Below, in pieces: positions 16,001 to 23,552 of a stretch of 64,000 bases of DNA. Each line of letters begins with the position of its first letter. Within the stretch, counting starts at the first letter, position 1. The position numbers and the translations under genes were made by a program. The notes below the pieces were generated by a model that was not told the DNA's origin, ran no database searches, and was given only the letters and a program-made list of their open reading frames with translations. The DNA is from Bryobacteraceae bacterium (GTDB lineage Bacteria > Acidobacteriota > Terriglobia > Bryobacterales > Bryobacteraceae), in contig JAIEMJ010000015.1 in the NCBI GenBank assembly GCA_019752335.1, forward strand, positions 124,001 to 188,000, given 5' to 3'.

Positions 16001-18487
16001 CCGCAAAACACCGGCGCGGGACAACGCGCGGTCTGGGTGAGTTGGTCTGACGCAGGAGCGATCTCGCACTCGATCACCGTGGGGTCGTCCGCGGTGACGA
16101 TCACCGGCACCTTCCAGACGCAGTTCCAACTGACGACGTCGGCTGGGGCGGGCGGCAGCGTGACGCCCACGACGGGCACCTTTTTCGACGCGAACACTGT
16201 CGTCAACGTCACCGCGACGCCGAATAGCGGCTTCGCTTTCGCCAACTGGACGGGCCCGGTGGCGAACGCTGCCGTCGCGGCCACCACGGTCACCATGGAT
16301 GCGGCGAAGACCATCAGCGCCAGCTTTACCGCGCAGACCGCGGTGACCATCAACGTCCCGCCCGGCATCACCTACACCTTGAACAGCCAGAACCTTACCG
16401 GCTCACAGACCGTGAACCTTACTCCGGGTAGCTACACCCTCTCGACGACTTCTCCGCAGAATACCGGCGCGGGCCAGCGCGCCGTCTGGGTGAGTTGGTC
16501 CGATGCGGGCGCGATCTCTCACTCGATCACCGTCGGATCGTCGCCGCTCAGCATCACCGGCACCTTCCAGACGCAGTTCCAACTCACGACGGCGGCGGGC
16601 GCCGGCGGTACCGTCACCCCCGCCAGTGGCACCTTCTTCGACTCCGGCACAGTGGTCAACGTCACGGCGACGCCGAATAGCGGCTTTGTCTTTACCAATT
16701 GGACCGGCCCCGTCGCCAACGCCAGCGCGGCCGCTACCACCGTCACCTTGGACGCCGCCAAGAGTATCACCGCGAATTTCTCGGCGCTCCAAGGCGTCAC
16801 CATTAACGTCCCCGCCGGCATCACCTACACGCTGAACGGCGCACTCCAGACGGGCACGCAGACGGTGAATCTGGCTCCGGGTACGTACACGCTCTCGACG
16901 ACTTCTCCGCAGAGCACCGGCCCGGGTCAACGCGCGGTCTGGGTGAGTTGGTCGGATGCCGGCGCCATCTCGCATTCGATCACCGTAGGCTTGTCCGCGG
17001 TGACCATCACGGGTACGTTCCAGACGCAATTCCAACTGACGACGTCGGCCGGGGCGGGCGGTACCGTGACCCCCGCTACGGGAACCTTCTTTGACGCCAA
17101 CACCGTCGTCAACGTCACCGCTACGCCGAACAGCGGCTTCGTCTTCGCCAGTTGGACTGGCCCGGTAGCCAACGCCAATGCCGCGGCCACCACCGTGACG
17201 ATGGATGCGGCGAAGACCGTCAGCGCCAGCTTCACGGCGCAGACCGCAGTGACCATCAACGTCCCGGCGGGCATTACCTACACCTTGAACGGCGTGCTCC
17301 AGACGGGCTCGCAGACCGTGAATCTGGCTCCCGGCAGCTACACGCTGTCAACGACCACTCCGCAGACGATCGCTGCGGGCCAGCGGGCTGTCTTCGTGAG
17401 TTGGTCCGATGCGGGCGCCATCTCGCACACGATCACCGTAGGCTCTTCCGCGGTGACCATCACGGGCACCTTCCAGACGCAATTCCAACTCACAACTTCG
17501 GCCGGGGCGGGCGGTAGCGTGACGCCCGCGAGCGGCACTTTCTTTGACTCGGGCACGGTAGTCAATGTCACCGCGACACCGAATAGCGGCTTCATCTTCG
17601 CTAACTGGACCGGCCCCGTGGCCAACGCCAACGCCACTGCCACCACCGTTACGGTAGATGCGCCGAAGAGCATCACGGCCAACTTCACGGGTCAGACGGC
17701 GGTGACCATCACCGTCTCACCGGGCATCACCTACACGTTGAACGGCGTGCTGCTCACTGGCACGCAGACCGTGAACCTGGCGCCAGGAATTTACACCTTG
17801 TCGACGACTTCGCCGCAAAGTACCGGCCCAGGCCAGCAAGCCGTCTGGGTAAGTTGGTCCGACGGTGGCGCTATCTCGCACTCGATTACCGTAGGCTCGT
17901 CGCCGCTCAACATTACGGGCACCTTCCAGACGCAGTTCCAGCTGACGACATCGGCGGGCGCGGGCGGCACGGTGACCCCGGCCAGCGGCTCGTTCTTTAA
18001 CGCCGGTACGGTCGTCAACCTCACGGCGACGCCGAACTCCGGCTTCCTCTTCAGTTCCTGGACCGGTCCGGTGGCCAACGCCGCCTCCGCCAGCACCACG
18101 ATCACCCTGAATGCCCCGGCCACGGTCAGCGCCTCCTTTACCGTGCAAGGAGGCGGCGCCGCGCCCGACGTTACGGCGCAGTTCACCATCACCCAAGCCT
18201 TGGTGACCTATAGCCGCGCCACGGGGCGCTACTATCAGACGATCACCGTCGCCAATAATGGCAGCAGCCTCGCGAGCGTCGCCTACGTCGTGGACTCGCT
18301 CGCCGCGGGCTACACCGTCTTTCAACCGGCCGGCTTAACCGCCAACGCCCTTCCCGCTAACAGCGCCTACCGCGAACTCGGCCCCATTCCGAGCGGGGGA
18401 ACCCTCACTTTCAACGTGGACTTCACCCGCGTGGGTACCCCCGTTTTCGCTTATACTCCTAGAATGTTGGGTGTTGGCCCCCGCTAA
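13010..18487 (+). CDS. Giant secreted repeat protein with seven divergent InlB-type repeats
   Basis: A 1825-residue surface or secreted protein. A signal peptide (MTQLLRSSILFLASCAAALA) ends near LAAC at residues 19-22, which could be a lipobox. Then come a P-domain-like beta module (about 30-235), an Ig-like domain (235-328), a second P-like module (334-532) and a DUF11-type domain (534-654, VTKTHTGNF...VTVTNNGPG). Seven tandem repeats of about 151 residues span 655-1713, followed by a 112-residue C-terminal domain. Adhesion or matrix function is inferred from architecture only. No sortase, PEP-CTERM or type IX signal was seen at the C-terminus. Confidence 0.88.
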   Translation: MTQLLRSSILFLASCAAALAACSASGPNQVTCTGGASASLVSNGASLGTFQATPYPATLAVSGAPAGATVTGLTLTLNGFTTLAGASCTPACGASRDLGLILQSPAGASLQVMGRIGSSATAQTNLTVTLSDAASTPLASNPAAWSTGGTFQPTSYSNVIRNNQVNPVYTPTGPASFSVAAPTGAGTLASTFVGALVAGTWNLFLVSDSGNNTPAASANISFTDWTLVINYSTAPTPTTTTLTSNPSPNAVFGAAVTFTATVSGASTPNQGTVTFSENGVALGAAVNVVSGVATFVTSALTEGDHTITAAYSDAASTFRPSQGNAAIRVDRATTGPTINAGTYTYCNPGAVTIPAGLVASVNNIGRATPNPSNLFVTNLPGTVASVTATLRAYHTSTNNGSNILQSLLVGPNGVSAPVAAQTLDFFSLAGANLLITPQDTSFGDAFGNITNPPAPQNKPFSATGAGNPYTASPFFTLPSAIQRAASAGTSTFGNVYGNTNGNGTWSLYFNLTNFDNGHALDNGWCLNFTVNPPVLAVTKTHTGNFLQGGTGTYTVTVTNNGPGLTGGTITVVDTPPVGLTVTGMSGSGWTCTVGTQTCTTTSVAAANTSLPAITVTVSVANNAALSLTNTVTVSGGGSTGSVQATDPTTVVTTQAVTITVPSGIAYVLNGQNLTGPQTVNLPAGTYTLATTSPQTLGAGLRAVWVNWSDGGAISHTISVTGAPLSITGTFQNQFQLSTSSNPVNGGTITPADGTFFDAGTVVNVTATPNSGFAFVNWSGLVANANAASTTVTMDAARIIAANFTPLQAVTITVPAGVSYTLNSQNFTGTQTVNLAAGTYTLATTSPQSTGAGQQAVWVSWSDGGALSHSITVASSPLSITGTFQTQFQLTTAAGPSNGGTVTPGTGFFNAGTVVNVSATPNSGFVFVNWTGAVANANSANTTVTADAAKSITANFAALQAVTINVPAGLTYTLNGVLQTGTQTVNLAAGTYTLSTTSPQNTGAGQRAVWVSWSDAGAISHSITVGSSAVTITGTFQTQFQLTTSAGAGGSVTPTTGTFFDANTVVNVTATPNSGFAFANWTGPVANAAVAATTVTMDAAKTISASFTAQTAVTINVPPGITYTLNSQNLTGSQTVNLTPGSYTLSTTSPQNTGAGQRAVWVSWSDAGAISHSITVGSSPLSITGTFQTQFQLTTAAGAGGTVTPASGTFFDSGTVVNVTATPNSGFVFTNWTGPVANASAAATTVTLDAAKSITANFSALQGVTINVPAGITYTLNGALQTGTQTVNLAPGTYTLSTTSPQSTGPGQRAVWVSWSDAGAISHSITVGLSAVTITGTFQTQFQLTTSAGAGGTVTPATGTFFDANTVVNVTATPNSGFVFASWTGPVANANAAATTVTMDAAKTVSASFTAQTAVTINVPAGITYTLNGVLQTGSQTVNLAPGSYTLSTTTPQTIAAGQRAVFVSWSDAGAISHTITVGSSAVTITGTFQTQFQLTTSAGAGGSVTPASGTFFDSGTVVNVTATPNSGFIFANWTGPVANANATATTVTVDAPKSITANFTGQTAVTITVSPGITYTLNGVLLTGTQTVNLAPGIYTLSTTSPQSTGPGQQAVWVSWSDGGAISHSITVGSSPLNITGTFQTQFQLTTSAGAGGTVTPASGSFFNAGTVVNLTATPNSGFLFSSWTGPVANAASASTTITLNAPATVSASFTVQGGGAAPDVTAQFTITQALVTYSRATGRYYQTITVANNGSSLASVAYVVDSLAAGYTVFQPAGLTANALPANSAYRELGPIPSGGTLTFNVDFTRVGTPVFAYTPRMLGVGPR
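14972..18148 (+). repeat. Seven tandem coding repeats of 450-459 bp
   Basis: Repeat starts are at 14972, 15431, 15887, 16340, 16793, 17246 and 17699, ending at 18148; lengths are 459, 456, 453, 453, 453, 453 and 450 bp. Each encodes an opening block like AVTINVPAGITYTLNG, then TQTVNLAPGTYTLSTTSPQ, AVWVSWSDAGAISHSITVG and ITGTFQTQFQLTT, then GGTVTP, VVNVTATPNSGFVF and W-rich NWTGPVANA. Both halves look like degenerate Flg_new_2 / InlB B-repeat units, so there may be 14 half-units. The internal copies are more alike than the first, pointing to recent duplication. Confidence 0.92.
18452..18457 (+). promoter_or_regulatory. Putative -10 element for the PEP-CTERM gene
   Basis: TATACT lies inside the last codons of the giant repeat gene and is followed by CCTAGAA, echoing the element upstream of that gene. 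It predicts a transcript start near 18464 and a leader of about 57 nt. Confidence 0.35.
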
Positions 18488-18520
18488 GTGGGGTACCCTA
18501 GAGAGACCATCGAGAGAACT

Positions 18521-19168
18521 ATGAGAATCCGCCACTTTGGCGCTTTGGTTTTGGCGCTAGCGAGTGCTAGCTATGCCCGGGCGGAAATCGTATACAACAA
18601 CACCACGACGGATACCTTCGACACCTACCTGTTTTCCGTCTACGGCGCCAACATGCTGGGCGACGCGATCAGCCTGGATGGCCTGGCCCGCTCCGTGAGT
18701 TCCGCCTCGGTCCAGTTCTACAACAACTCCATCAACAGCAACGGTAGCTTTTCGGCCACTTTGCGCTTCTACAATACGGGGAGTCCGGTAGGCGCGCAAC
18801 TCGGACCCGCCTATACCCTCAACAACCTCGCCATCGGCGCCATGAGCATCCTGACAGCGACTTTCTCGAATTTGAACACGACGGTGCCCAACAACCTGGT
18901 CTTCGCCGTGTCGGTTTCGAACGTCTCGCCCGGCCTCGACCTCGGGCTAACGGCGTTCAACCCTCCCACCGTCGGAACGAGCGACAACAGCGCCTTGATC
19001 CTGCAAATCGGCTCGACATTCTCCACCGGCGCCCCGCTCTCGGGCAGCGGAAACCTGTATTTCCGGCTCGACGCCGTCCCCGAACCGGGGACACTGGCGT
19101 TGTCAGTAGTCGCGTTGGCCTATGTGGCAGCCCGCCTCCGTCGCAACCGGCAGGAGCCCGCCGCGTAA
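18521..19168 (+). CDS. PEP-CTERM sorting-domain protein
   Basis: A 215-residue exported protein. A signal peptide (MRIRHFGALVLALASASYARA) precedes a beta-rich, Asn/Ser-rich body. The C-terminus is a textbook PEP-CTERM signal: VPEPG, a hydrophobic helix (TLALSVVALAYVAA) and a basic tail RLRRNRQ, which is recognised by exosortase EpsH-type enzymes. No exosortase is encoded in the window. It follows the giant secreted protein and may share its promoter type. The stop codon lies in the loop of a GC-rich hairpin that belongs to a dispersed repeat. Confidence 0.9.
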   Translation: MRIRHFGALVLALASASYARAEIVYNNTTTDTFDTYLFSVYGANMLGDAISLDGLARSVSSASVQFYNNSINSNGSFSATLRFYNTGSPVGAQLGPAYTLNNLAIGAMSILTATFSNLNTTVPNNLVFAVSVSNVSPGLDLGLTAFNPPTVGTSDNSALILQIGSTFSTGAPLSGSGNLYFRLDAVPEPGTLALSVVALAYVAARLRRNRQEPAA

Positions 19169-19196
19169 GCGGCGTGGCAACGTTCACGAATTATGC
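19156..19196 (+). repeat. Dispersed GTAA-loop hairpin element, copy 1
   Basis: A 41-bp sequence matching 50878-50918 at 39 of 41 positions. It begins with CCCGCCGC-GTAA-GCGGCG, a GC stem with a GNRA-type GTAA loop, and continues with the conserved flank CGTTCACGAATTATGC. The TAA inside the loop is the stop codon of the PEP-CTERM gene. Confidence 0.8.
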
Positions 19197-19215
19197 AGGA
19201 AAGCGGCCACGGCGC

Positions 19216-19235
19216 CCCACCTCTTACGAGGTGGG
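19216..19235 (-). terminator. Perfect hairpin spanning the acnA stop codon
   Basis: Read on the minus strand it is CCCACCTC-GTAA-GAGGTGGG, an 8-bp perfect stem with a GTAA tetraloop. The TAA of the loop is the acnA stop codon. There is no T-tract, so a classic intrinsic terminator is doubtful; it could protect the mRNA 3' end or stop transcription weakly from both sides. Confidence 0.55.
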
Positions 19236-21911
19236 CTGATGGCTAACCGCGCTCGCGGCTAACTGACGCAGCACGTACGGCAGGATGCCGCCGTTGCGGT
19301 AGTAGCCGGCTTCTACCGGCGTATCGATGCGGACCTTCACCTGGAACTGCTTCTGCGTGCCGTCCTTGGCCGTCGCCGTCACCGTGGCGAGGCTGGCGCC
19401 GCAACTGATCACGCCTTCCGGGACGCCTTGGATCGAGAAGCTCTCGAAGCCCGTCAGACCCAGGCTCTCGCGCGTCTGGCCGTCGACGTATTGCGTCGGC
19501 AGCACGCCCATGCCCACCAGGTTCGAGCGGTGGATGCGCTCGTAGCTCTCCGCGATCACCAACTTCACGCCCAGCAGACTGACGCCCTTGGCCGCCCAAT
19601 CCCGCGACGACCCGGAACCGTACTCCTTGCCCGCCAGGATCACCTGGCCGACCCCGGCCGCGGTGTACTTCATCGCCGCGTCGTAGATGAACATCTTCTC
19701 GCCCGTCGGCACATAGGCCGTATACGGGCCTTCCACGCCTTCCACCATCTGATTCTTGATGCGGATGTTGGCCAAGGTGCCGCGCACCATCGTCTCGTGG
19801 TTGCCGCGGCGGGCGCCGTAGCTGTTGAAGTCGATGTTGGCGACCCCTTCGCCGTTCAGGTAGCGGGCGGCCGGTGAGTCCTTGGCGATGGAGCCAGCGG
19901 GCGAAATGTGATCCGTGGTGATCGAATCGCCTAGAACGGCCAGGCACGCCAGGCCGCTAAAGTTCTTGATGAACGTTTCGGGGTCGGCCATCTCGTCAAA
20001 GTACGGAGGCCGGCGAATGTAGGTCGACTTCTCGTCCCACGCAAAGCGATCGCCCGTGGGGACCTTCATCTGCTTCCACTGGCCGGTGCCTTCAAAGACC
20101 GAATCATACTGCTTGGCGAACTGGGCAGCCGTGACGAAATCGCGCACCGACGCCTGTACCTCTTCGGTGGTCGGCCAGATGTCAGCCAAGTAGACCGGCT
20201 TACCGTCGGAACCGGTGCCGAGCGCCTCCGTGGTCAAATCGATATCCACGCGGCCCGCGATCGCGAAAGCGACGCACAGGGGCGGGGAAGCCAGGTAGTT
20301 CGAACGGACGTGCGGATTTACGCGGCCCTCGAAATTGCGATTGCCGCTCAGCACGCTGGCCAGGTTGAGCTTGTGCGCCGTAACCGCCTCGGCGATCTCG
20401 TCGGGCAGCGGTCCGGAGTTGCCGATGCACGTCGTGCAGCCGTAGCCGACGAGGTGGAACTTCAGCGCCTCCAGGAACGGCATCAGGCCGGCGGCGATCA
20501 AGTAATCGGTAACTACCTTGGAGCCCGGCGCGAGCGACGTCTTCACCCAAGGCTGCACCGTCAGTCCGCGTTCCACGGCCTTCTTGGCAAGCAGTCCCGC
20601 GGCCATCAGCACCGAGGGGTTTGAGGTATTCGTGCAACTGGTGATCGCGGCGATCGCCACCGCGCCTTCCTTCAGGTTGAACGTCTCGCCATTCATCGTC
20701 ACCGGTGTGGACTTCGCCTCGCCCGTCAGCGTCGCCTGGAAGTTCGCCTTCAGGCCCGGCAACTCGACGCGATCCTGCGGACGCTTCGGACCGGCGAGCG
20801 ACGGCTTCACCGTCGCCAAGTCGAGGCCCAGCGTTTCCGTATAGACCGGATCCGGCGTCTCGTCCGTCAGGAAAAGGCCTTGCTCCCGGCAGTAGGCCTC
20901 GGTGAGCGCGATGGTCTCGGCCGGCCGGTTCGTGAGCCGCATGTATTCGAGCGACTTCTCGTCGATCGGGAAAAAGCCGATGGTCGCGCCGTACTCCGGC
21001 GCCATGTTGGCGATCGTGGCGCGGTCCGCCAGGCTGAGCGCCTTCACGCCAGGGCCGTAGAACTCGACGAACTTGTTGACGACGCCCTTCTTGCGCAGGA
21101 TCTGGGTGACGGTGAGGACGAGGTCCGTCGCGGTGGCGCCTGGAGCCAGCGTGCCCGACAGCTTGAAGCCGACTACGTCCGGCAACAACATCGTGACGGC
21201 TTGGCCGAGCATACAGGCCTCGGCCTCAATGCCACCAACGCCCCAACCGACGACGCCCAGGCCGTTGATCATCGTCGTGTGAGAGTCCGTACCGACCAGC
21301 GTGTCCGGGTAGGCCTCGCCCGTTTCGGCATTGCTGAACACCACGGGCGCCAGATATTCAAGATTCACCTGATGAACGATGCCCGTGCCGGGCGGCACCG
21401 CGCGGAAGTTGCGCAGGTTGCTTTGCGCCCAGCGGAGCAGGGCGTAGCGCTCGTGGTTGCGCTGGAACTCGAGCAACATGTTGAGATCGAAGGAGTCCTT
21501 CTGCCCGAAGTTGTCCACCTGCACGGAGTGGTCAATCACCAGGTCCACCGGGATCAGCGGATTCGCCAGCGTGGGGTCGAGTCCCATCTTCGCTAGCGCG
21601 TCGCGCATGGTAGCCATGTCCACAACGCATGGGACTCCGGTGAAGTCCTGCATCAACACGCGCGCCGGCATAAAAGCAATCTCCTGCTTCGCCGCAGCGA
21701 CGTCCCATTTGGCGACGTACTCGATATCCGCTTTCCGCACGTTCAGGTTGTCTTCCTGCCGTAACAGGTTTTCGAGCAACACCTTGATCGAAAACGGCAG
21801 GCGATGGAGGTCAAAACCGGCTTTGCTGAGGGCGTCCAAGCGATAGATCGTGTAGGACTTATCACCGACTCGGAACGTGGAGCGCGAGGAAAAACTATTC
21901 TGGGAACTCAT
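19224..21911 (-). CDS. acnA: Aconitate hydratase A
   Basis: An 895-residue aconitase converting citrate to isocitrate in the TCA cycle. The [4Fe-4S] ligands are in SCTNTSNPSVL and GYGCTTCIGNSG; the swivel domain carries GAGSSRDWAAKG-like sequence (KEYGSGSSRDWAAKG). The ATG at 21911 begins MSSQNSF and is preceded by a TACACT -10 at 21928-21933 of the plus-strand coordinates with a leader of about 11 nt. A palindrome overlies the promoter. The upstream in-frame start at 22001 would add 30 residues across that promoter and is rejected. Confidence 0.96.
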   Translation of the reverse strand: MSSQNSFSSRSTFRVGDKSYTIYRLDALSKAGFDLHRLPFSIKVLLENLLRQEDNLNVRKADIEYVAKWDVAAAKQEIAFMPARVLMQDFTGVPCVVDMATMRDALAKMGLDPTLANPLIPVDLVIDHSVQVDNFGQKDSFDLNMLLEFQRNHERYALLRWAQSNLRNFRAVPPGTGIVHQVNLEYLAPVVFSNAETGEAYPDTLVGTDSHTTMINGLGVVGWGVGGIEAEACMLGQAVTMLLPDVVGFKLSGTLAPGATATDLVLTVTQILRKKGVVNKFVEFYGPGVKALSLADRATIANMAPEYGATIGFFPIDEKSLEYMRLTNRPAETIALTEAYCREQGLFLTDETPDPVYTETLGLDLATVKPSLAGPKRPQDRVELPGLKANFQATLTGEAKSTPVTMNGETFNLKEGAVAIAAITSCTNTSNPSVLMAAGLLAKKAVERGLTVQPWVKTSLAPGSKVVTDYLIAAGLMPFLEALKFHLVGYGCTTCIGNSGPLPDEIAEAVTAHKLNLASVLSGNRNFEGRVNPHVRSNYLASPPLCVAFAIAGRVDIDLTTEALGTGSDGKPVYLADIWPTTEEVQASVRDFVTAAQFAKQYDSVFEGTGQWKQMKVPTGDRFAWDEKSTYIRRPPYFDEMADPETFIKNFSGLACLAVLGDSITTDHISPAGSIAKDSPAARYLNGEGVANIDFNSYGARRGNHETMVRGTLANIRIKNQMVEGVEGPYTAYVPTGEKMFIYDAAMKYTAAGVGQVILAGKEYGSGSSRDWAAKGVSLLGVKLVIAESYERIHRSNLVGMGVLPTQYVDGQTRESLGLTGFESFSIQGVPEGVISCGASLATVTATAKDGTQKQFQVKVRIDTPVEAGYYRNGGILPYVLRQLAASAVSHQPTS

Positions 21912-21927
21912 GTACAGGCTCTCATTT

Positions 21928-21959
21928 AGTGTAACCGGAAAGCCATGCAAAGGCATGGC
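21928..21959 (-). promoter_or_regulatory. acnA promoter with overlapping palindrome
   Basis: On the minus strand TACACT (21928-21933) is the -10. Just upstream lies a perfect inverted repeat, GCCATGC-AAAG-GCATGGC (21942-21959), covering the -35 region, where an operator would block or recruit RNA polymerase. The binding protein is unknown. Confidence 0.4.
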
Positions 21960-22096
21960 CTTGGGCGTTTTTGGCGAATTTCTTCCCTGGGCCGGTACCA
22001 CTATCCGGTACTGGACCAGGGTGGGGGCGGGTCCTGGTACGAAGTCGTTTTCTTGGCTATCGTTCTACGATTACTGGCTGGTTAGGCTAGATCCAG

Positions 22097-22636
22097 GTGA
22101 TCATTCACACTCCAGAACTAATCCTTTCGAACGTCCGGTTTCACACACCGGCGGGCACGGTTTATTCGAAGGTGCGCGACGAACGCATCAGTGTTCTCTT
22201 CGTTTGCCTGGGCAACGCCAGCCGCAGCCAGATGGCGGAGGCCTTCGCCAAGGCTTACGGGTCCGACGTGATGCGGGCTTCGAGCGCGGGCCTGCTGCCG
22301 GCGCGGCATGTGCTCAGCACCACGCGCATGGTGATGGAGGAGAAATCGATTTCGCTCCAGGGCGCCGTGCCCAAGAGTATCAATCAATTTGAGCTGGATA
22401 AATTCGACCTCATCGTCAACATGAGCGGCCACGCGCTGCCGAAGACGAAGACGGCCGTCGTGAAGATCCTCGTCCGCGATCCCAACGGCAAGGACGAAAC
22501 GGTTCACCGCCAAGTGCGGGACCGCGTGGAATCGATTGTGGAAGATCTGATCCACATGCTGCGCATGGCGCGGCTCGAACAGTTTGGGCTCAACCAGGAA
22601 ACGGCGTTGAGGCCGATGATCGCCACCGCCTGTTGA
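22097..22636 (+). CDS. Low-molecular-weight protein-tyrosine phosphatase / arsenate reductase-like protein
   Basis: A 179-residue protein with the phosphatase loop CLGNASR (C37 to R43, a CX5R motif) right after a beta-strand VLFV, and a possible general acid at D128 (VRDPNG). These place it in the LMW-PTP/ArsC fold. The substrate (phosphotyrosine or arsenate) cannot be told. The GTG at 22097 is supported by TAGGCT ending 8 nt upstream; a later GTG at 22172 would remove a 25-residue N-terminal extension not usual in the family. Confidence 0.8.
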   Translation: MIIHTPELILSNVRFHTPAGTVYSKVRDERISVLFVCLGNASRSQMAEAFAKAYGSDVMRASSAGLLPARHVLSTTRMVMEEKSISLQGAVPKSINQFELDKFDLIVNMSGHALPKTKTAVVKILVRDPNGKDETVHRQVRDRVESIVEDLIHMLRMARLEQFGLNQETALRPMIATAC

Positions 22637-22696
22637 CAGGCAGGCGTGGGCGGTTTTGAACCCCGTGACGGTGTGGATGGCTGACCCGAGAGAGCC

Positions 22697-23206
22697 TCAT
22701 CCAGACGCGCCGTCGCCCGGTTCTTCTCCCCAGGCGAGCGTGGAAAGCTTGCCGTACGTCTCAGACAGATCCTCGGGCAATACCCGCGTCTCACCCACCG
22801 CCGTCATAAAGTTGGCGTCACCCGGCCAGCGCGGTACCACATGGAAATGCACATGCTGCGCCACCCCCGCCCCCGCGCACTCCCCCAAATTGAAGCCCAT
22901 GTTGAGGCCCGCGCACCGGTAGGCCTGGCGCAAAAGGGTCTCCGCGCGTTGAGCCAGCAGGATCAATTCCGTCAGTGCTTCCCGCGGCGCCGCCTCCAGG
23001 GTGGATACGTGGGCGAAAGGCACCACCATCAGATGACCACTCGTGTAGGGGTAACGATTCAGCACCACGAAGTTGTAACGCGCGCGATGCACAATCAGGG
23101 TCTGCGCATCGTCCCTCGCCGCGGACATCGCACAGAAGATGCAACCCGAGGGCTTCGTTAGCCCGGTGACGTAACGATAACGCCACGGGCTCCAGAGGTG
23201 ATCCAC
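22697..23206 (-). CDS. HIT family nucleotide hydrolase/transferase
   Basis: A 169-residue HIT protein. The histidine triad is QHVHFHVVP (H118, H120, H122), and an N-terminal CIFC pair may bind zinc. Sequence PYTSGHLMVVPFAHV is typical of the Ap4A-phosphorylase-like branch of HIT proteins. Start is GTG. It lies 9 nt after the ihfB stop, so it probably belongs to the rpsA-ihfB transcript. Confidence 0.92.
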   Translation of the reverse strand: MDHLWSPWRYRYVTGLTKPSGCIFCAMSAARDDAQTLIVHRARYNFVVLNRYPYTSGHLMVVPFAHVSTLEAAPREALTELILLAQRAETLLRQAYRCAGLNMGFNLGECAGAGVAQHVHFHVVPRWPGDANFMTAVGETRVLPEDLSETYGKLSTLAWGEEPGDGASG

Positions 23207-23215
23207 GACGGAGCC

Positions 23216-23500
23216 TTAGGCTTGGTCGCCGTTAACCAGGTCCTTCAATTCCTTGCTGGGCTTGAAGTAGGGAATGCGCTTGGCAGGCACTTCCACTCGC
23301 GTACCGGTCTTCGGGTTACGGCCGATCCGCGGTTGGCGTTGGCGTGTGCGGAAACTGCCAAAGCCGCGGATTTCGATCTTGTCGCCCGTGCGCAGGCTTC
23401 GCACCACGGAGTCGAAGATGGCTTCGACAATGACCTCGGAGTCCTTGCGGGTCATTTCGACGACCCGCGAAACTTCCTCAATGAGATCGGCTTTCGTCAT
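23216..23500 (-). CDS. ihfB: HU/IHF family DNA-bending protein, IhfB-like
   Basis: A 94-residue histone-like protein with the conserved IEIRGFGSF, GRNPKTG and VPYFKP-like (IPYFKPSKELKD) segments. It sits directly downstream of rpsA, the same order as rpsA-ihfB in E. coli, which favours the IHF-beta name over HU. The TAAAAT element at 23509-23514 ends 8 nt before the ATG, so the gene may also have its own leaderless promoter in the 52-bp gap after rpsA. Confidence 0.92.
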   Translation of the reverse strand: MTKADLIEEVSRVVEMTRKDSEVIVEAIFDSVVRSLRTGDKIEIRGFGSFRTRQRQPRIGRNPKTGTRVEVPAKRIPYFKPSKELKDLVNGDQA

Positions 23501-23552
23501 AAGTTGCTATTTTACACCATATTAGGGAGGGCCACGTCAAATGGCCCCGCCT

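Noticed and set aside
14972-18148. Possible CRISPR-like repeat array
   Set aside because: The period is about 453 bp with no unique spacers, and the frame is open throughout. It is a coding repeat.
13901-18325. Long minus-strand open frames across the giant repeat gene
   Set aside because: They repeat with the same 453-bp period as the sense gene and encode only compositionally biased sequence, so they are shadows of the repeats.
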